From Cytophagales bacterium (GTDB lineage Bacteria > Bacteroidota > Bacteroidia > Cytophagales > Thermoflexibacteraceae): a DNA stretch of 64,000 bases. The translations under genes were made by a program, and so were the position numbers. The DNA is taken from contig JAAFKA010000004.1 of NCBI GenBank assembly GCA_013299115.1, forward strand, positions 1-64,000, given 5' to 3'. Shown piece after piece: positions 47,267 through 56,027 of the stretch (position 1 is the stretch's first letter; each line of letters begins with the position of its first letter). The notes below the pieces were generated by a model, which had not been told where the DNA came from, searched no databases, and saw only the letters and a list, made by a program, of their open reading frames with translations.

Positions 47267-47878
47267 ATGAAAATTATTGCCGTTGGTCGCAACTATGCCG
47301 AGCATATTCATGAACTTCAAAACGAAAGACCAACTACCCCCGTTGTCTTTTGCAAACCTGATACCGCCTTGCTCAAAGACAATGCGCCGTTTTACTTGCC
47401 CGATTTTTCGCAAGACGTGCATCATGAGTTAGAAATTGTATTGAAAATTTGCAAAGAAGGCAAAAACATCGATGCCAAGTTTGCCAACAAATACTATGAC
47501 GAAATAGGTTTGGGCATAGATTTTACGGCAAGGGACTTGCAAAACGAACTGAAAGCCAAAGGCTTGCCTTGGGAAATAGCAAAGGCTTTCAATGGCTCTG
47601 CTCCTGTGTCAAATTTTGTCCCGATTACGGAGTTCCCAGACCTACGCAATTTGAGTTTTGACCTCTTGGTCAATGGAAATTTGCGTCAGCATGGCAATAC
47701 GTCGATGATGTTGTTTGATTTTGACACCATTATTGCCTATGTTTCCAAATTTTTTACGCTTAAAAAGGGAGATTTAATTTTTACAGGCACACCCAAAGGC
47801 GTAAAAGCCGTACACATAGGCGACAGATTGGAAGGATTTATAGATGGCAGAAAATTTTTTGATTTTGAGGTCAAATAA
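47267..47878 (+). CDS. Fumarylacetoacetate hydrolase (FAH) family protein
   Basis: The 203-aa protein has the single FAH domain: GRNYAEHIHEL at the start, P-V-V-F-C-K-P-D-T-A-L, HHELEIVLKICKEGKNI with the metal-binding E-x-E type region, and IFTGTPKGVKAVHIGDRLEG near the end. Short FAH proteins act as acylpyruvate hydrolases or oxaloacetate tautomerases/decarboxylases. Exact substrate not determinable. It ends 13 bp before aroK, so they are likely cotranscribed. Confidence 0.92.
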   Translation: MKIIAVGRNYAEHIHELQNERPTTPVVFCKPDTALLKDNAPFYLPDFSQDVHHELEIVLKICKEGKNIDAKFANKYYDEIGLGIDFTARDLQNELKAKGLPWEIAKAFNGSAPVSNFVPITEFPDLRNLSFDLLVNGNLRQHGNTSMMLFDFDTIIAYVSKFFTLKKGDLIFTGTPKGVKAVHIGDRLEGFIDGRKFFDFEVK

Positions 47879-47891
47879 AACCTGAAAATCT

Positions 47892-48431
47892 ATGCTACAC
47901 TCTCGAATTTATTTGGTCGGAATGCCTGCTTCGGGCAAATCTACGCTGGGCAAGCACCTTGCCGAACTGCTGGGCTACCACTGCATAGATTTAGACAAAT
48001 GGATAGAAACCAAATACCAAACCACCATTCCACAAATCTTCGAAAAGCAAGGCGAAACTGCTTTTAGGCAAATAGAGCAAACTACTTTGCACACTTCTTT
48101 TGGTTGGGAGCAAACCATTATAGCCACTGGTGGCGGCACTCCTTGTTTTTTTGATAATATGGAGCAAATCAAACAACATGGTTTTGTCATTTTTTTGTCG
48201 GTCAGTTTACCCGAATTGGTGCTGCGTATTCGCAGACAAACCCACATTCACCGCCCCCTGTTCCAAGAGCAAACAGACCAAGTGCTCCTCCTCCAACTAC
48301 AAGAAAAACTCGACCAACGCATAACTTATTACAAACAAGCTAACCTTATGGTCAGTGCCGAAAACCAAAATGCAAGGCAGTTGGCATTGAGTTTAAAAGA
48401 TTTTTTTCAGCGTTGGCAAGATAAGTTGTAA
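47892..48431 (+). CDS. aroK: Shikimate kinase
   Basis: The 179-aa enzyme of the aromatic amino-acid pathway phosphorylates shikimate. Walker A is GMPASGKST (residues about 9-17). YHCIDLDKWIE carries the shikimate-binding Asp, FRQIEQTTL the Arg/Glu, and IIATGGGTPCF the G-G-G motif. The lid region is RRQTHIHRPLF. Normal length; follows the FAH gene closely. Confidence 0.95.
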   Translation: MLHSRIYLVGMPASGKSTLGKHLAELLGYHCIDLDKWIETKYQTTIPQIFEKQGETAFRQIEQTTLHTSFGWEQTIIATGGGTPCFFDNMEQIKQHGFVIFLSVSLPELVLRIRRQTHIHRPLFQEQTDQVLLLQLQEKLDQRITYYKQANLMVSAENQNARQLALSLKDFFQRWQDKL

Positions 48432-48483
48432 ATATTTAATAAATTTGAAAAAACTTACCATTAAAAACTTACAACCCTAAAAA

Positions 48484-50628
48484 ATGTTGTTGCGTTGTCT
48501 TTTTCTGTTCTTGTTTTGCTTTGCAAATTCATTAGCTTTTGCTCAGACCAAAGGCAAAAACGAATTGTTTAGGGAAGCCGAGTCTTTTTTTACCAAAAAA
48601 AAGTACGCAGCAGCCGTAGATTTATACGAACAGGTTATAGCCATTGATGCCAGCCACACCAAAGCCATTTACAAAGCAGCCATTTGTTACCTCGAAATGG
48701 AGCAGTTAGAAAATGCTCTCGAATATTTTGAAACTTTTAAGCAAAATCCCGATAGCACCCTCAAAGATTTTGGTTTTTGGTATGCAAAAGCAGCCTACTA
48801 CAACCAACAGTTTGATACGGCACAGGTTTATCTGAAAAAAACCTCGTTTACTTTTGGCAAAGAGGCAATGCAGTTGTTGCAAAATATAAACAATGCCGTA
48901 AACATTCAAAAAGCCCGCAAAGATTACGTAGTAGAAAATTTGCCTGAACCTATCAACAGCAACAAAGCCGAATTTTCGCCTTTGGTAAGCAAAGACAAAA
49001 AAGTCCTGTTTTACACCCGAAATAATCACGAAGCCAAACTGCACGAAGACGGTAGCCAAGCCGTTAAAGAATACCAAGTATTGGAAAGTAGCCTGAAAAA
49101 TGACAACCAATGGACAATACCTGCACCGCTGCCCACGATTGAAAGCAACAAAATAGTAGCTACACAACTCACCGCAGACGACCACCAACTTTACTTGCAA
49201 CAGGAAGGAGATTTGTTTTTTTCAGACAAGGTAAATGGCGAATGGACAAGACCTGCCCCTTTGGAGGGCTATGTCAATCAGCCCAACTTGCAAGAACAAA
49301 GCTGTTTTGTTTATGATTTTGGCAAAAAAATGATTTTGGTTTCTAATCTCAATACCAAAAATGGAGATTCCGACTTGTTTGAAGTAAGCCTGCGACGCGA
49401 TGGCACATGGGGAATTCCACAGCCTTTGACTTTGCTCAATACTATAGAAGATGAAATGACACCTTTTGTGGCAGAAGATGGCAAAACTCTGTATTTTAGT
49501 TCAAAAGGACTGCAAGGTATTGGAGGTTTTGATGTCTATCAAGCCAAATTTGACGAGCAAACGCAGACGTGGGGCAAGCCCGAAAATATGGGTATGCCCA
49601 TTAATTCAGTTAGTGATGACACCTATTTTTCTCTCTATGACGACATGGGCTATTTGGTTTCGCAACGCACAGGCGGAAAAGGCAAAGAGGATATTTATAA
49701 GGTGTATTTGTTTTCAAAGGTAAAATTAGGAGGCAAGGTTTACAACCGAGCAAGCAAAGAGGCAATTCCCAACGCCAAAATCAGATTCATAGCCGACAAT
49801 TTGCTATTAGAAACAACCACCAACGACAAAGGAGATTACGAAGTAGCCGTACCTTTCAAAAATCCTTTGCAAATTAAGGTCTTTTTGCAAGACAAAGTAG
49901 TGTATGAAGAACATTTGGAACTGCATATTCAACACAAAAAAATTCACAACGTCAGCCGAAATTATTATGTGGATTTAGACGAAAAAAAAAAGATAGTCCA
50001 GAATAGACAATCCATTCATTTGTTTGGAATTATCACAGATGCCACCACTGCACAGGCTTTGCCCTTACCTTTGCAGTTGGCAGATACCCTGCATACCGAA
50101 CTCAAAGCTACTTCTTCTGACCAAAATGGCTATTACAGCTTGTATTTTGCACCCGAACAGGGCAAATATAGAATTAATCTACACAAAAAAGGTTATCTTT
50201 ATTATTCGCAGTTGCTCAAAGCCGACCAACTCAACAAGCCTACACTTGAACTCAATATTGCCCTGAAAAAAATAGAAATTGGGGCTACTTTTGCCCTGCA
50301 TCACGTCTTTTTTGAAACAGGATTGGCTATTTTGCAAGCAAATTCTTACCCTGAACTGAATAAATTGTTCTTTTTCCTCAAAGAAAATGCCGAAGTGAAA
50401 GTAGAAATTTCGGGACATACAGACAACAAAGGCAATGCCCAAAAGAATTTGTTGCTTTCTGAAAACAGGGCAAAATCTGTTTTGCTTTACCTCCAAAACA
50501 AAGGAATAGACCCCAGCCGAATGATTTTTAAGGGCTACGGCGACAAAAAACCTATTGCCAGCAACGACGACGAAATAGACGGCAGAGAACTAAACAGGCG
50601 GATAGAAATAAAAATATTGCCGAACTGA
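48484..50628 (+). CDS. PorE-like TPR/PD40/CRD/OmpA protein (T9SS component type)
   Basis: The 714-aa protein has a signal peptide (FLFLFCFANSLAFAQ) and TPR repeats at about 20-130 (AAVDLYEQVIAIDASHTKAI). A PD40 (WD40-like) beta-propeller follows at about 160-410 (FSPLVSKDKKVLFYTRNN, GKTLYFSSKGLQGIGGFDVY), then carboxypeptidase-regulatory-like repeats at about 415-590 (GKVYNRASKEAIPNAKIRFI). A C-terminal OmpA domain covers about 600-714 (VEISGHTDNKGNAQKNLLLS-E-N-R-A). This domain order is that of PorE, which anchors the type IX secretion system to peptidoglycan. Many paralogues share it, so PorE itself is not certain. Confidence 0.85.
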   Translation: MLLRCLFLFLFCFANSLAFAQTKGKNELFREAESFFTKKKYAAAVDLYEQVIAIDASHTKAIYKAAICYLEMEQLENALEYFETFKQNPDSTLKDFGFWYAKAAYYNQQFDTAQVYLKKTSFTFGKEAMQLLQNINNAVNIQKARKDYVVENLPEPINSNKAEFSPLVSKDKKVLFYTRNNHEAKLHEDGSQAVKEYQVLESSLKNDNQWTIPAPLPTIESNKIVATQLTADDHQLYLQQEGDLFFSDKVNGEWTRPAPLEGYVNQPNLQEQSCFVYDFGKKMILVSNLNTKNGDSDLFEVSLRRDGTWGIPQPLTLLNTIEDEMTPFVAEDGKTLYFSSKGLQGIGGFDVYQAKFDEQTQTWGKPENMGMPINSVSDDTYFSLYDDMGYLVSQRTGGKGKEDIYKVYLFSKVKLGGKVYNRASKEAIPNAKIRFIADNLLLETTTNDKGDYEVAVPFKNPLQIKVFLQDKVVYEEHLELHIQHKKIHNVSRNYYVDLDEKKKIVQNRQSIHLFGIITDATTAQALPLPLQLADTLHTELKATSSDQNGYYSLYFAPEQGKYRINLHKKGYLYYSQLLKADQLNKPTLELNIALKKIEIGATFALHHVFFETGLAILQANSYPELNKLFFFLKENAEVKVEISGHTDNKGNAQKNLLLSENRAKSVLLYLQNKGIDPSRMIFKGYGDKKPIASNDDEIDGRELNRRIEIKILPN

Positions 50629-50857
50629 ATCTGAGGCTTAAAAAAATTAAATAGTAAGAATTTACTAACTTTCGATTTTTTGCACCAACTTACAAAGTAT
50701 ATTTTGGCTTCATTGCCAACCATTGGCGGGTTGAGAAACTCTTTGGCAAGGCTTTATTATGATTTGGAGTTAAAAAAACAAAAACTTTTGCACCAATCCA
50801 CAATAATTTTATTAGCTTTGTGGCTTAAAAAAATAGCAAAATCAATCCACTGTTATC

Positions 50858-52276
50858 ATGTTCCTTAGTTATACAGCCACTCGCCAAGCCTTATTGTCAG
50901 GCAAAACCACTTGTAAAGACTTAGTAGCCCATTATTTGCAAAAAATAGAGGCTCGAAATGCAGAATTAAATGCCTTTGTAGAGGTTTATGCCCAAGAAGC
51001 CATGCAGCAGGCGGAGGTCATAGACCAAAAAATAAAAGCTGGTACTGCGGGCAAACTGGCGGGCATGGTCGTGGGTTTAAAAGACGTATTGGCACACCAA
51101 AATCATGGCTTGCAGGGAGCTTCCAAAATTTTAGATAAATTCAAGTCGCAATTTAACGGAACAGCCGTACAACGGTTGCTCGATGCCGATGCCATTGTGA
51201 TTGGTCGCCAAAACTGCGATGAGTTTGCTATGGGTTCAACCACCGAAAACTCGGCTATGGGCATCACCCGCAATGCTTTTGATACTTCGCGTGTGCCTGG
51301 GGGCAGTTCGGGTGGCTCAGCAGTGGCGGTGCAAGCCGAAATGTGCCTCACTTCCTTAGGGTCAGATACTGGGGGGTCTGTTCGCCAACCTGCTGCTTTT
51401 TGCGGTTTGGTGGGTTTAAAACCAACCTACTCACGCATTTCTCGTTATGGTTTGATTGCTTATGCGTCTTCTTTCGACTGCATTGGCGTTTTTGCTCACA
51501 ATGTAGAAGACACTGCCTTAGTTTTAGAAGTCATTGCAGGGCAAGACGACTTCGATAGTACAGTTTCACGCACACCTGTACCTGCTTACACGCAAAATTT
51601 GGCTTTGGAAGGCAAACCAAAAATCTGCTACATCAAAGAAACTGTTGAAAATGAGGGACTTAGCGAAGATGTGAAACAAGCTACAATGAAAAAAATAGCC
51701 CAACTCAAAGCACAAGGTTTCACTGTGGAGTCGGTAGATTTTCCTCTGCTCAAATATATTTTGCCTACTTACTACATTTTGACCACTGCCGAAGCCAGCA
51801 CCAACCTCTCTCGATATGATGGCGTGAAATATGGCTACCGCAGCCCCAATGTAACAGACCTGAACAGCCTTTACAAAAAAACAAGGTCAGAAGGTTTTGG
51901 CATAGAGGTCAAACGCCGTATTGTGCTGGGTACTTTTGTGTTGAGTGCCAGCTATTATGATGCCTATTTTACCAAAGCCCAACGGGTGAGAAGATTGATA
52001 AAAGAGAAAACGCAAGACTTGTTTAAGACTTACGACCTGATTTTGATGCCCGTAGCCCCTACAGTTGCTCCAAAAATTGGTGAATTGGCAGCTAATCCAC
52101 TGCAAATGTACTTAGCTGATATTTTTTCGGTGCAGGCAAACGTGGCAGGAATTCCCGCCATAGCCGTACCCAACGGCACAGACTCGCAAGGCTTGCCCAT
52201 AGGCATACAAGTAATGGCAGACTTTTTTCAAGAGGAAAAAATGCTGGCTTTTGCCAAGTATTTAATGGAAAAGTAG
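50858..52276 (+). CDS. gatA: Asp-tRNA(Asn)/Glu-tRNA(Gln) amidotransferase subunit A
   Basis: The 472-aa amidase-signature enzyme releases ammonia from glutamine for tRNA-dependent amide formation. The catalytic Ser-cisSer-Lys triad is visible: K in VVGLKDVLA (about residue 72), and the Ser residues in PGGSSGGSAVAV and LGSDTGGSVRQPAAFCGLVG. Start at 50858 follows a TTAGCTTTG box at about 50814. A strong terminator and tRNA-Arg follow; gatB and gatC are not adjacent. Confidence 0.97.
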   Translation: MFLSYTATRQALLSGKTTCKDLVAHYLQKIEARNAELNAFVEVYAQEAMQQAEVIDQKIKAGTAGKLAGMVVGLKDVLAHQNHGLQGASKILDKFKSQFNGTAVQRLLDADAIVIGRQNCDEFAMGSTTENSAMGITRNAFDTSRVPGGSSGGSAVAVQAEMCLTSLGSDTGGSVRQPAAFCGLVGLKPTYSRISRYGLIAYASSFDCIGVFAHNVEDTALVLEVIAGQDDFDSTVSRTPVPAYTQNLALEGKPKICYIKETVENEGLSEDVKQATMKKIAQLKAQGFTVESVDFPLLKYILPTYYILTTAEASTNLSRYDGVKYGYRSPNVTDLNSLYKKTRSEGFGIEVKRRIVLGTFVLSASYYDAYFTKAQRVRRLIKEKTQDLFKTYDLILMPVAPTVAPKIGELAANPLQMYLADIFSVQANVAGIPAIAVPNGTDSQGLPIGIQVMADFFQEEKMLAFAKYLMEK

Positions 52277-52285
52277 CAAATCAAG

Positions 52286-52315
52286 AAAGCTGACAACTTT
52301 TCAGTTGTCAGCTTT
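52286..52315. terminator. Strong hairpin terminator after gatA
   Basis: AAAGCTGACAACT and AGTTGTCAGCTTT arms are perfect (13 bp) with a 4-nt loop. It separates gatA from the converging tRNA gene. Confidence 0.8.
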
Positions 52316-52321
52316 GTGCAG

Positions 52322-52393
52322 TAGCGGTGCTAGGAATCGAACCTAGATATGAAGCTCCGGAAACTTCCATTCTATCCATTGAACTACACCGCC
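52322..52393 (-). tRNA. tRNA-Arg (anticodon CCG)
   Basis: The minus strand reads GGCGGTG acceptor, the D arm, an anticodon stem GAAGT/GCTTC with loop TTCCGGA (anticodon CCG), and the T arm CTAGGTTCGATTCCTAG. CACCGCT and a discriminator A follow; CCA is not encoded. The acceptor pairing includes one G-U at position 1-72. It reads CGG codons. Confidence 0.93.
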
Positions 52394-52402
52394 AACTCTT
52401 TT

Positions 52403-52461
52403 ACCATTCTCACACGCTAAAGCGTATGTTACTATTCTCACACGCTAAAGCGTATGTTACA
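52403..52461. repeat. Tandem palindromic repeats (CACACGCTAAAGCGTATG)
   Basis: Two tandem copies of ATTCTCACACGCTAAAGCGT-ATGTTACT lie between the tRNA and the cytochrome oxidase gene. The CATACGCTaaAGCGTATG-type palindrome recurs at 57526-57545 and 57613-57637, with worn forms at 59390 and 63110. Confidence 0.85.
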
Positions 52462-52463
52462 TT

Positions 52464-52787
52464 TTAAAATCTACCAATATACATAGCACCGCCTTCTTTG
52501 ATAAGTGCTACTACCAACCAGACAATAAAAGCCGTTGGTAATAACAACGCCATAATCAAAGATTTTACTTCGTGGCGAAGGTGCATAAAGTCTGCTACAA
52601 TGTAAAAGGCTTTTGCAATGGTTAGTATCAAGAAAATGATGTTTCTACCTGTGCCTGCGGGCATGGTAAATGCAAGTAAAAATTCTACACCTGTGATACC
52701 TGCCAAAATAGCAGTAACAGTTAAGATTTTTCTTACATTTTTGGCTTTTGCTTCTTCAGGCGACAAGTTTTCTGCGTGTGCTGCCAT
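52464..52787 (-). CDS. Cytochrome c oxidase subunit IV (prokaryotic type)
   Basis: The 107-aa protein has three membrane helices (ILTVTAILAGITGVEFLLAF, IIFLILTIAKAFYIVADFMH, IMALLLPTAFIVWLVVALIK). It has the conserved M-H-L-R-x-E motif after helix 2, typical of COX4_pro/CtaF proteins of caa3-type oxidases. It lies 110 bp downstream of the subunit III gene on the same strand, with a hairpin between. Confidence 0.9.
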   Translation of the reverse strand: MAAHAENLSPEEAKAKNVRKILTVTAILAGITGVEFLLAFTMPAGTGRNIIFLILTIAKAFYIVADFMHLRHEVKSLIMALLLPTAFIVWLVVALIKEGGAMYIGRF

Positions 52788-52842
52788 AATATAATATTTT
52801 TAGAGTTAGAAAGACGATTAGAAATTTAATACTGCAAACCTT

Positions 52843-52881
52843 GTTAGAACTAACATTTCTCAAAGCAATGTTAGTTCTAAC
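52843..52881 (-). repeat. AACTAACATT hairpin between oxidase genes
   Basis: GTTAGAACTAACATT and AATGTTAGTTCTAAC arms (15 bp, perfect) form a stem inside the oxidase operon. It may attenuate or stabilise the transcript between subunits III and IV. Confidence 0.7.
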
Positions 52882-52897
52882 AATTATCTACCAAAAA

Positions 52898-53674
52898 TTA
52901 AATAAGGTAGAAGAAAGTAAATACAAATACCCAAACCAAATCTACAAAGTGCCAATACAAACCAATTTTTTCCACCATTTCGTAGTGTCCTGTTCTTTCA
53001 TATACGCCCATCGTTGTATTGTAGAAAATCAACATATTCAAAATAACCCCGCTTGTAACGTGAGTACCGTGAAAACCTGTGATAAAGAAAAATAAGTCGG
53101 CAAACAAAGGAGGACCATATTGATTTTGCACAAGGTTAGCACCCAAAAATAAGTTGCCATCAGGCATCAAAGTACCAATAGCACCTTTGCCATGAATAAA
53201 GTGCGACCATTCCCAAGCCTGACAACCTAAGAAAGCCATGCCACCTAAGATAGTCCACAACATCCATTTTTGTACGTCTGCTTTGTCCATTCTATGTCCT
53301 GCTTCTACGGCAAGCACCATTGTAACACTGCTCACAATCAAAATAAAGGTCATAATACCTACGAAAACCAAAGGCAGATGCACTTCAAAAAACGGAATAG
53401 CATCAAACACTTGCTCAGGCACAGGCCAATAATCTATTGAGAAAGAGAAAGGCGTAGTTTCAGGCTTTCCTGTTGCTGCCAAATATTCGCCAAAAGAAGA
53501 GTGCGAATATCGAATCATGCCATAGGTAATGAGCAAACCTGCAAAACTAAATGTATCTGACAGGAGGAAAAACCACATCATGAGTTTTCCATAGCTTGCT
53601 TTAAGGGGTTCTGTACCGCCGTCCCAAATGGTACGGTGTTGTCCGAGTACAGGGGCATTAGTAGTTGTTGCCAT
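52898..53674 (-). CDS. ctaE: Cytochrome c oxidase subunit III
   Basis: The 258-aa membrane protein has the COX3 hallmarks: KASYGKLMMWFFLLSDTFSF, FFEVHLPLVFVGIMTFILIV, GCQAWEWSHFIHGKG, FFFITGFHGTHVTSGVILNM (the conserved T-G-F-H-G-x-H-V) and YWHFVDLVWVFVFTFFYLI. Seven helices are expected. It is part of the aerobic terminal oxidase with the subunit IV gene. Subunits I and II are not in the window. Confidence 0.96.
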   Translation of the reverse strand: MATTTNAPVLGQHRTIWDGGTEPLKASYGKLMMWFFLLSDTFSFAGLLITYGMIRYSHSSFGEYLAATGKPETTPFSFSIDYWPVPEQVFDAIPFFEVHLPLVFVGIMTFILIVSSVTMVLAVEAGHRMDKADVQKWMLWTILGGMAFLGCQAWEWSHFIHGKGAIGTLMPDGNLFLGANLVQNQYGPPLFADLFFFITGFHGTHVTSGVILNMLIFYNTTMGVYERTGHYEMVEKIGLYWHFVDLVWVFVFTFFYLI

Positions 53675-53972
53675 ACTGCTTGGTTTTATTATGCTGAATA
53701 TTTTAGGTTTTTGTTAGAACAAATAATTGTAAAGCCTTGACAATCAACTATTTGGCAATTAATTAGTACCTATTTGGTAAATAGTTTGACAAATAATTGG
53801 TTGCTATTAGCACGCAAGCTAATAATTTTTTTGTAAATATATTTAAAAAAAATTTAGAATAGCAAAGCACAAATAGAAAAAAACCTTATTTTTTTATAAC
53901 TTGCTAAATATTTGCTTAAAGGCAAATATAATTTTATTTATTATCATTCGTCTCAAGGCAAAATAGACTGTT
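53675..53972. other. Intergenic region between ctaE and the AI-2E family gene
   Basis: No gene. It holds AT-rich promoter-like sequence for both directions and a small hairpin (TTAGCACGCAAGCTAA, about 53796-53811). Confidence 0.6.
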
Positions 53973-55091
53973 ATGCAAACAAAATTTCCTTTACATTTTC
54001 ATTTGGTAGCCTTATTATTTGGTGGCATTTTATTTTTCTACCTCTTAATTGTAGGAAACTTTATCTTAGTACCTCTTACATTTTCGGCTTTGCTCACTTT
54101 ATTTTTACTACCTTTTTGCAAAAGATTAGAAAGTTGGAAGTTTCCCCGTTGGTTGGCTATTTTGGTAAGTTTGCTACTATTAATTATAGTTTTTGCAGCT
54201 ATTTTGACTTTGATTTACACCAATTTGCGGTCTTTTACCCACGATTTGCCCCAAATGAAAAGCCGTAGCAAAGAGTTGGTGCTGCTGTTGCAACAGACCA
54301 TAGAAACCAAATTTGCTATTTCATCAGAAAAACAACTGTCTTGGCTCCGCCAAAATGTAGATGGTTTTATCAATGCAGGTGGCGACTTGCTCAACAACTT
54401 GCTCAATTCTATGACTACTTTTTTTTCGCAACTTTTTATTATTCCTGTTTATTGTTTCTTTATGTTATTGTATAGGCATATTTTCAAAAACTTTTTGCAC
54501 AAAATCATAGACGATTCTTACAAACAAAATGCAATGAAAATAGAGCAACAGGTTCAAAATGTCATACAAAAATATATCGTAGGCTTGTTTACTGTCATAG
54601 CCCTCATTGCCTTGCTCAATGTGGTGGGTTTGTTGGCTATTGGTTTGCCTCATGCTATTTTCTTTGGTATTTTGGCTGCTTTTCTCACCGTTATTCCTTA
54701 TATTGGCATTGCGTTGGGGGCAGCTTTGCCTGTGATTTATGCTTTGGCAATGACCGACAGCCTATATATGCCGTTGGCGGTTTTGCTGTGGTTTGTGCTG
54801 GTGCAGGTTTTAGAAGGCAATTTGATTACGCCCAATGTCGTAGGCTCGCAGGTGAGTATCAATCCCTTAGTGGCAATGATAGCCTTGTTGATAGGTGGCA
54901 GTGTTTGGGGCATGGCAGGTATGATTTTGTTTGTTCCACTAACAGCTATGCTCAAAGTGGTTTTAGATAATATACCTGAACTTGAACCTTATGGCTATCT
55001 GTTAGGTGAAGGCAATCCGCCGCAAGCACCGACTCCTCACTCTTCGCCTCGATGGTGGGAGAAGTGGGTCAAGAAAATAAGGAAGGTTTAG
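53973..55091 (+). CDS. AI-2E family transporter (PerM/YdiK type)
   Basis: The 372-aa protein has about eight membrane helices in the family layout. An N-terminal pair of helices precedes a central amphipathic region (FTHDLPQMKSRSKELVLLLQ). The C-terminal set carries the conserved IAFFGILAAFLTVIPYIGIA-like stretch (AIFFGILAAFLTVIPYIGIA) and VVGSQVSINPLVAMIALLIG. Members export small solutes or act as ion antiporters; the autoinducer role is not general. Stand-alone gene. Confidence 0.92.
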   Translation: MQTKFPLHFHLVALLFGGILFFYLLIVGNFILVPLTFSALLTLFLLPFCKRLESWKFPRWLAILVSLLLLIIVFAAILTLIYTNLRSFTHDLPQMKSRSKELVLLLQQTIETKFAISSEKQLSWLRQNVDGFINAGGDLLNNLLNSMTTFFSQLFIIPVYCFFMLLYRHIFKNFLHKIIDDSYKQNAMKIEQQVQNVIQKYIVGLFTVIALIALLNVVGLLAIGLPHAIFFGILAAFLTVIPYIGIALGAALPVIYALAMTDSLYMPLAVLLWFVLVQVLEGNLITPNVVGSQVSINPLVAMIALLIGGSVWGMAGMILFVPLTAMLKVVLDNIPELEPYGYLLGEGNPPQAPTPHSSPRWWEKWVKKIRKV

Positions 55092-55105
55092 CTTGGAGTT
55101 TCACT

Positions 55106-55948
55106 TTATTTTTTTCGCAATTTACGGAGTTGGTAAGCAATAGACAACTGGTGGGCAGGCAAAAGTGTAGTGTGAGTAGTCAAAGCATAGTCGAAATGAA
55201 AGGCTGCCAATTCTAAACCTATTCCATAAGAGTACACCAAAGGATTGGCTGATAAGCCACTTCGAACAGCTAATTTTTTGAGGGGTTTGTACTCTGCCCC
55301 ACAACGGACATTAGCTGGAAAATCTATATCTTTTATGACTTCCACATTGAGTATCAACTTTTCGATAGGTAAAAAACTCAATCCTGCTTTCATAATAGTA
55401 GGCAACTTTTCGTTTTGATAGTTAGAAAGTTGAGCTTGGTTGAGATTATAAACATGAGCAGCCACAAAAAGGTGTTTGGTAAACTGCATTCTGCCTCCAA
55501 ATTCTATGGCTATTACACCTTTGGTAGTCAAGCCTTGCATAGTCATCTGCACATAGTTCATTTTTAAGCCCAAACTTACGTTGTTCAGTTTTTGAGAAAT
55601 GCCCAATCCTGCATTCACTTCGTTAAAAAGTTGGTCGCCAAAGTGAGAAAAGGTAACACCAACTACTGTTTTTTCTTGTATCACAGGTAATATTGCCCCT
55701 GCTGCCACCGTATTAAGTCCACTAACTGTAAAACGGTTGTCGGCTGCTGCCATGATAGTCGTTTCGTTTGCCCATGCCAAAGCTCCTATGTTGTTGAAAA
55801 CAGCCCAAGAGTCTGGCAAATTAACGGCTGCATTGCCCATACCCACTGCTCTTGCCCCCATGCCTATCCGTTGAGCAAAGCTGTTTTGCAAAGCCAAACA
55901 AAGCAAGACCAACAAGCTAAGGAGAGAAAAATAGGAGTTTTGGGTCAT
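55106..55948 (-). CDS. PorV/PorQ-like outer-membrane barrel protein
   Basis: The 280-aa protein has a signal peptide (SLLSLLVLLCLALQNSFAQ). A FadL-like N-terminal motif follows (GMGARAVGMGNAAVNLPDSW), then A-V-F-N-N-I-G-A-L-A-W with the conserved N-P/I-A pattern. Amphipathic strands run to the C-terminus (LPAHQLSIAYQLRKLRKK). It is similar in plan to PorV and PorQ, barrels that help T9SS cargo reach the surface. It ends in a basic tail rather than an aromatic residue. Confidence 0.75.
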   Translation of the reverse strand: MTQNSYFSLLSLLVLLCLALQNSFAQRIGMGARAVGMGNAAVNLPDSWAVFNNIGALAWANETTIMAAADNRFTVSGLNTVAAGAILPVIQEKTVVGVTFSHFGDQLFNEVNAGLGISQKLNNVSLGLKMNYVQMTMQGLTTKGVIAIEFGGRMQFTKHLFVAAHVYNLNQAQLSNYQNEKLPTIMKAGLSFLPIEKLILNVEVIKDIDFPANVRCGAEYKPLKKLAVRSGLSANPLVYSYGIGLELAAFHFDYALTTHTTLLPAHQLSIAYQLRKLRKK

Positions 55949-56027
55949 TTTTCAAGGGTATAATTTTGAGATGTTTAGTCAGAATAAGTAATAAACAGCA
56001 AGTATTATCTTTACAAAAGTATTATCT

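Noticed and set aside
50680-50868. 62-aa frame before gatA
   Set aside because: Overlaps the gatA promoter and start, with no family resemblance.
52322-52393. tRNA-Arg as an integration site
   Set aside because: No partial copy of the tRNA end is visible in the window and no integrase is adjacent.
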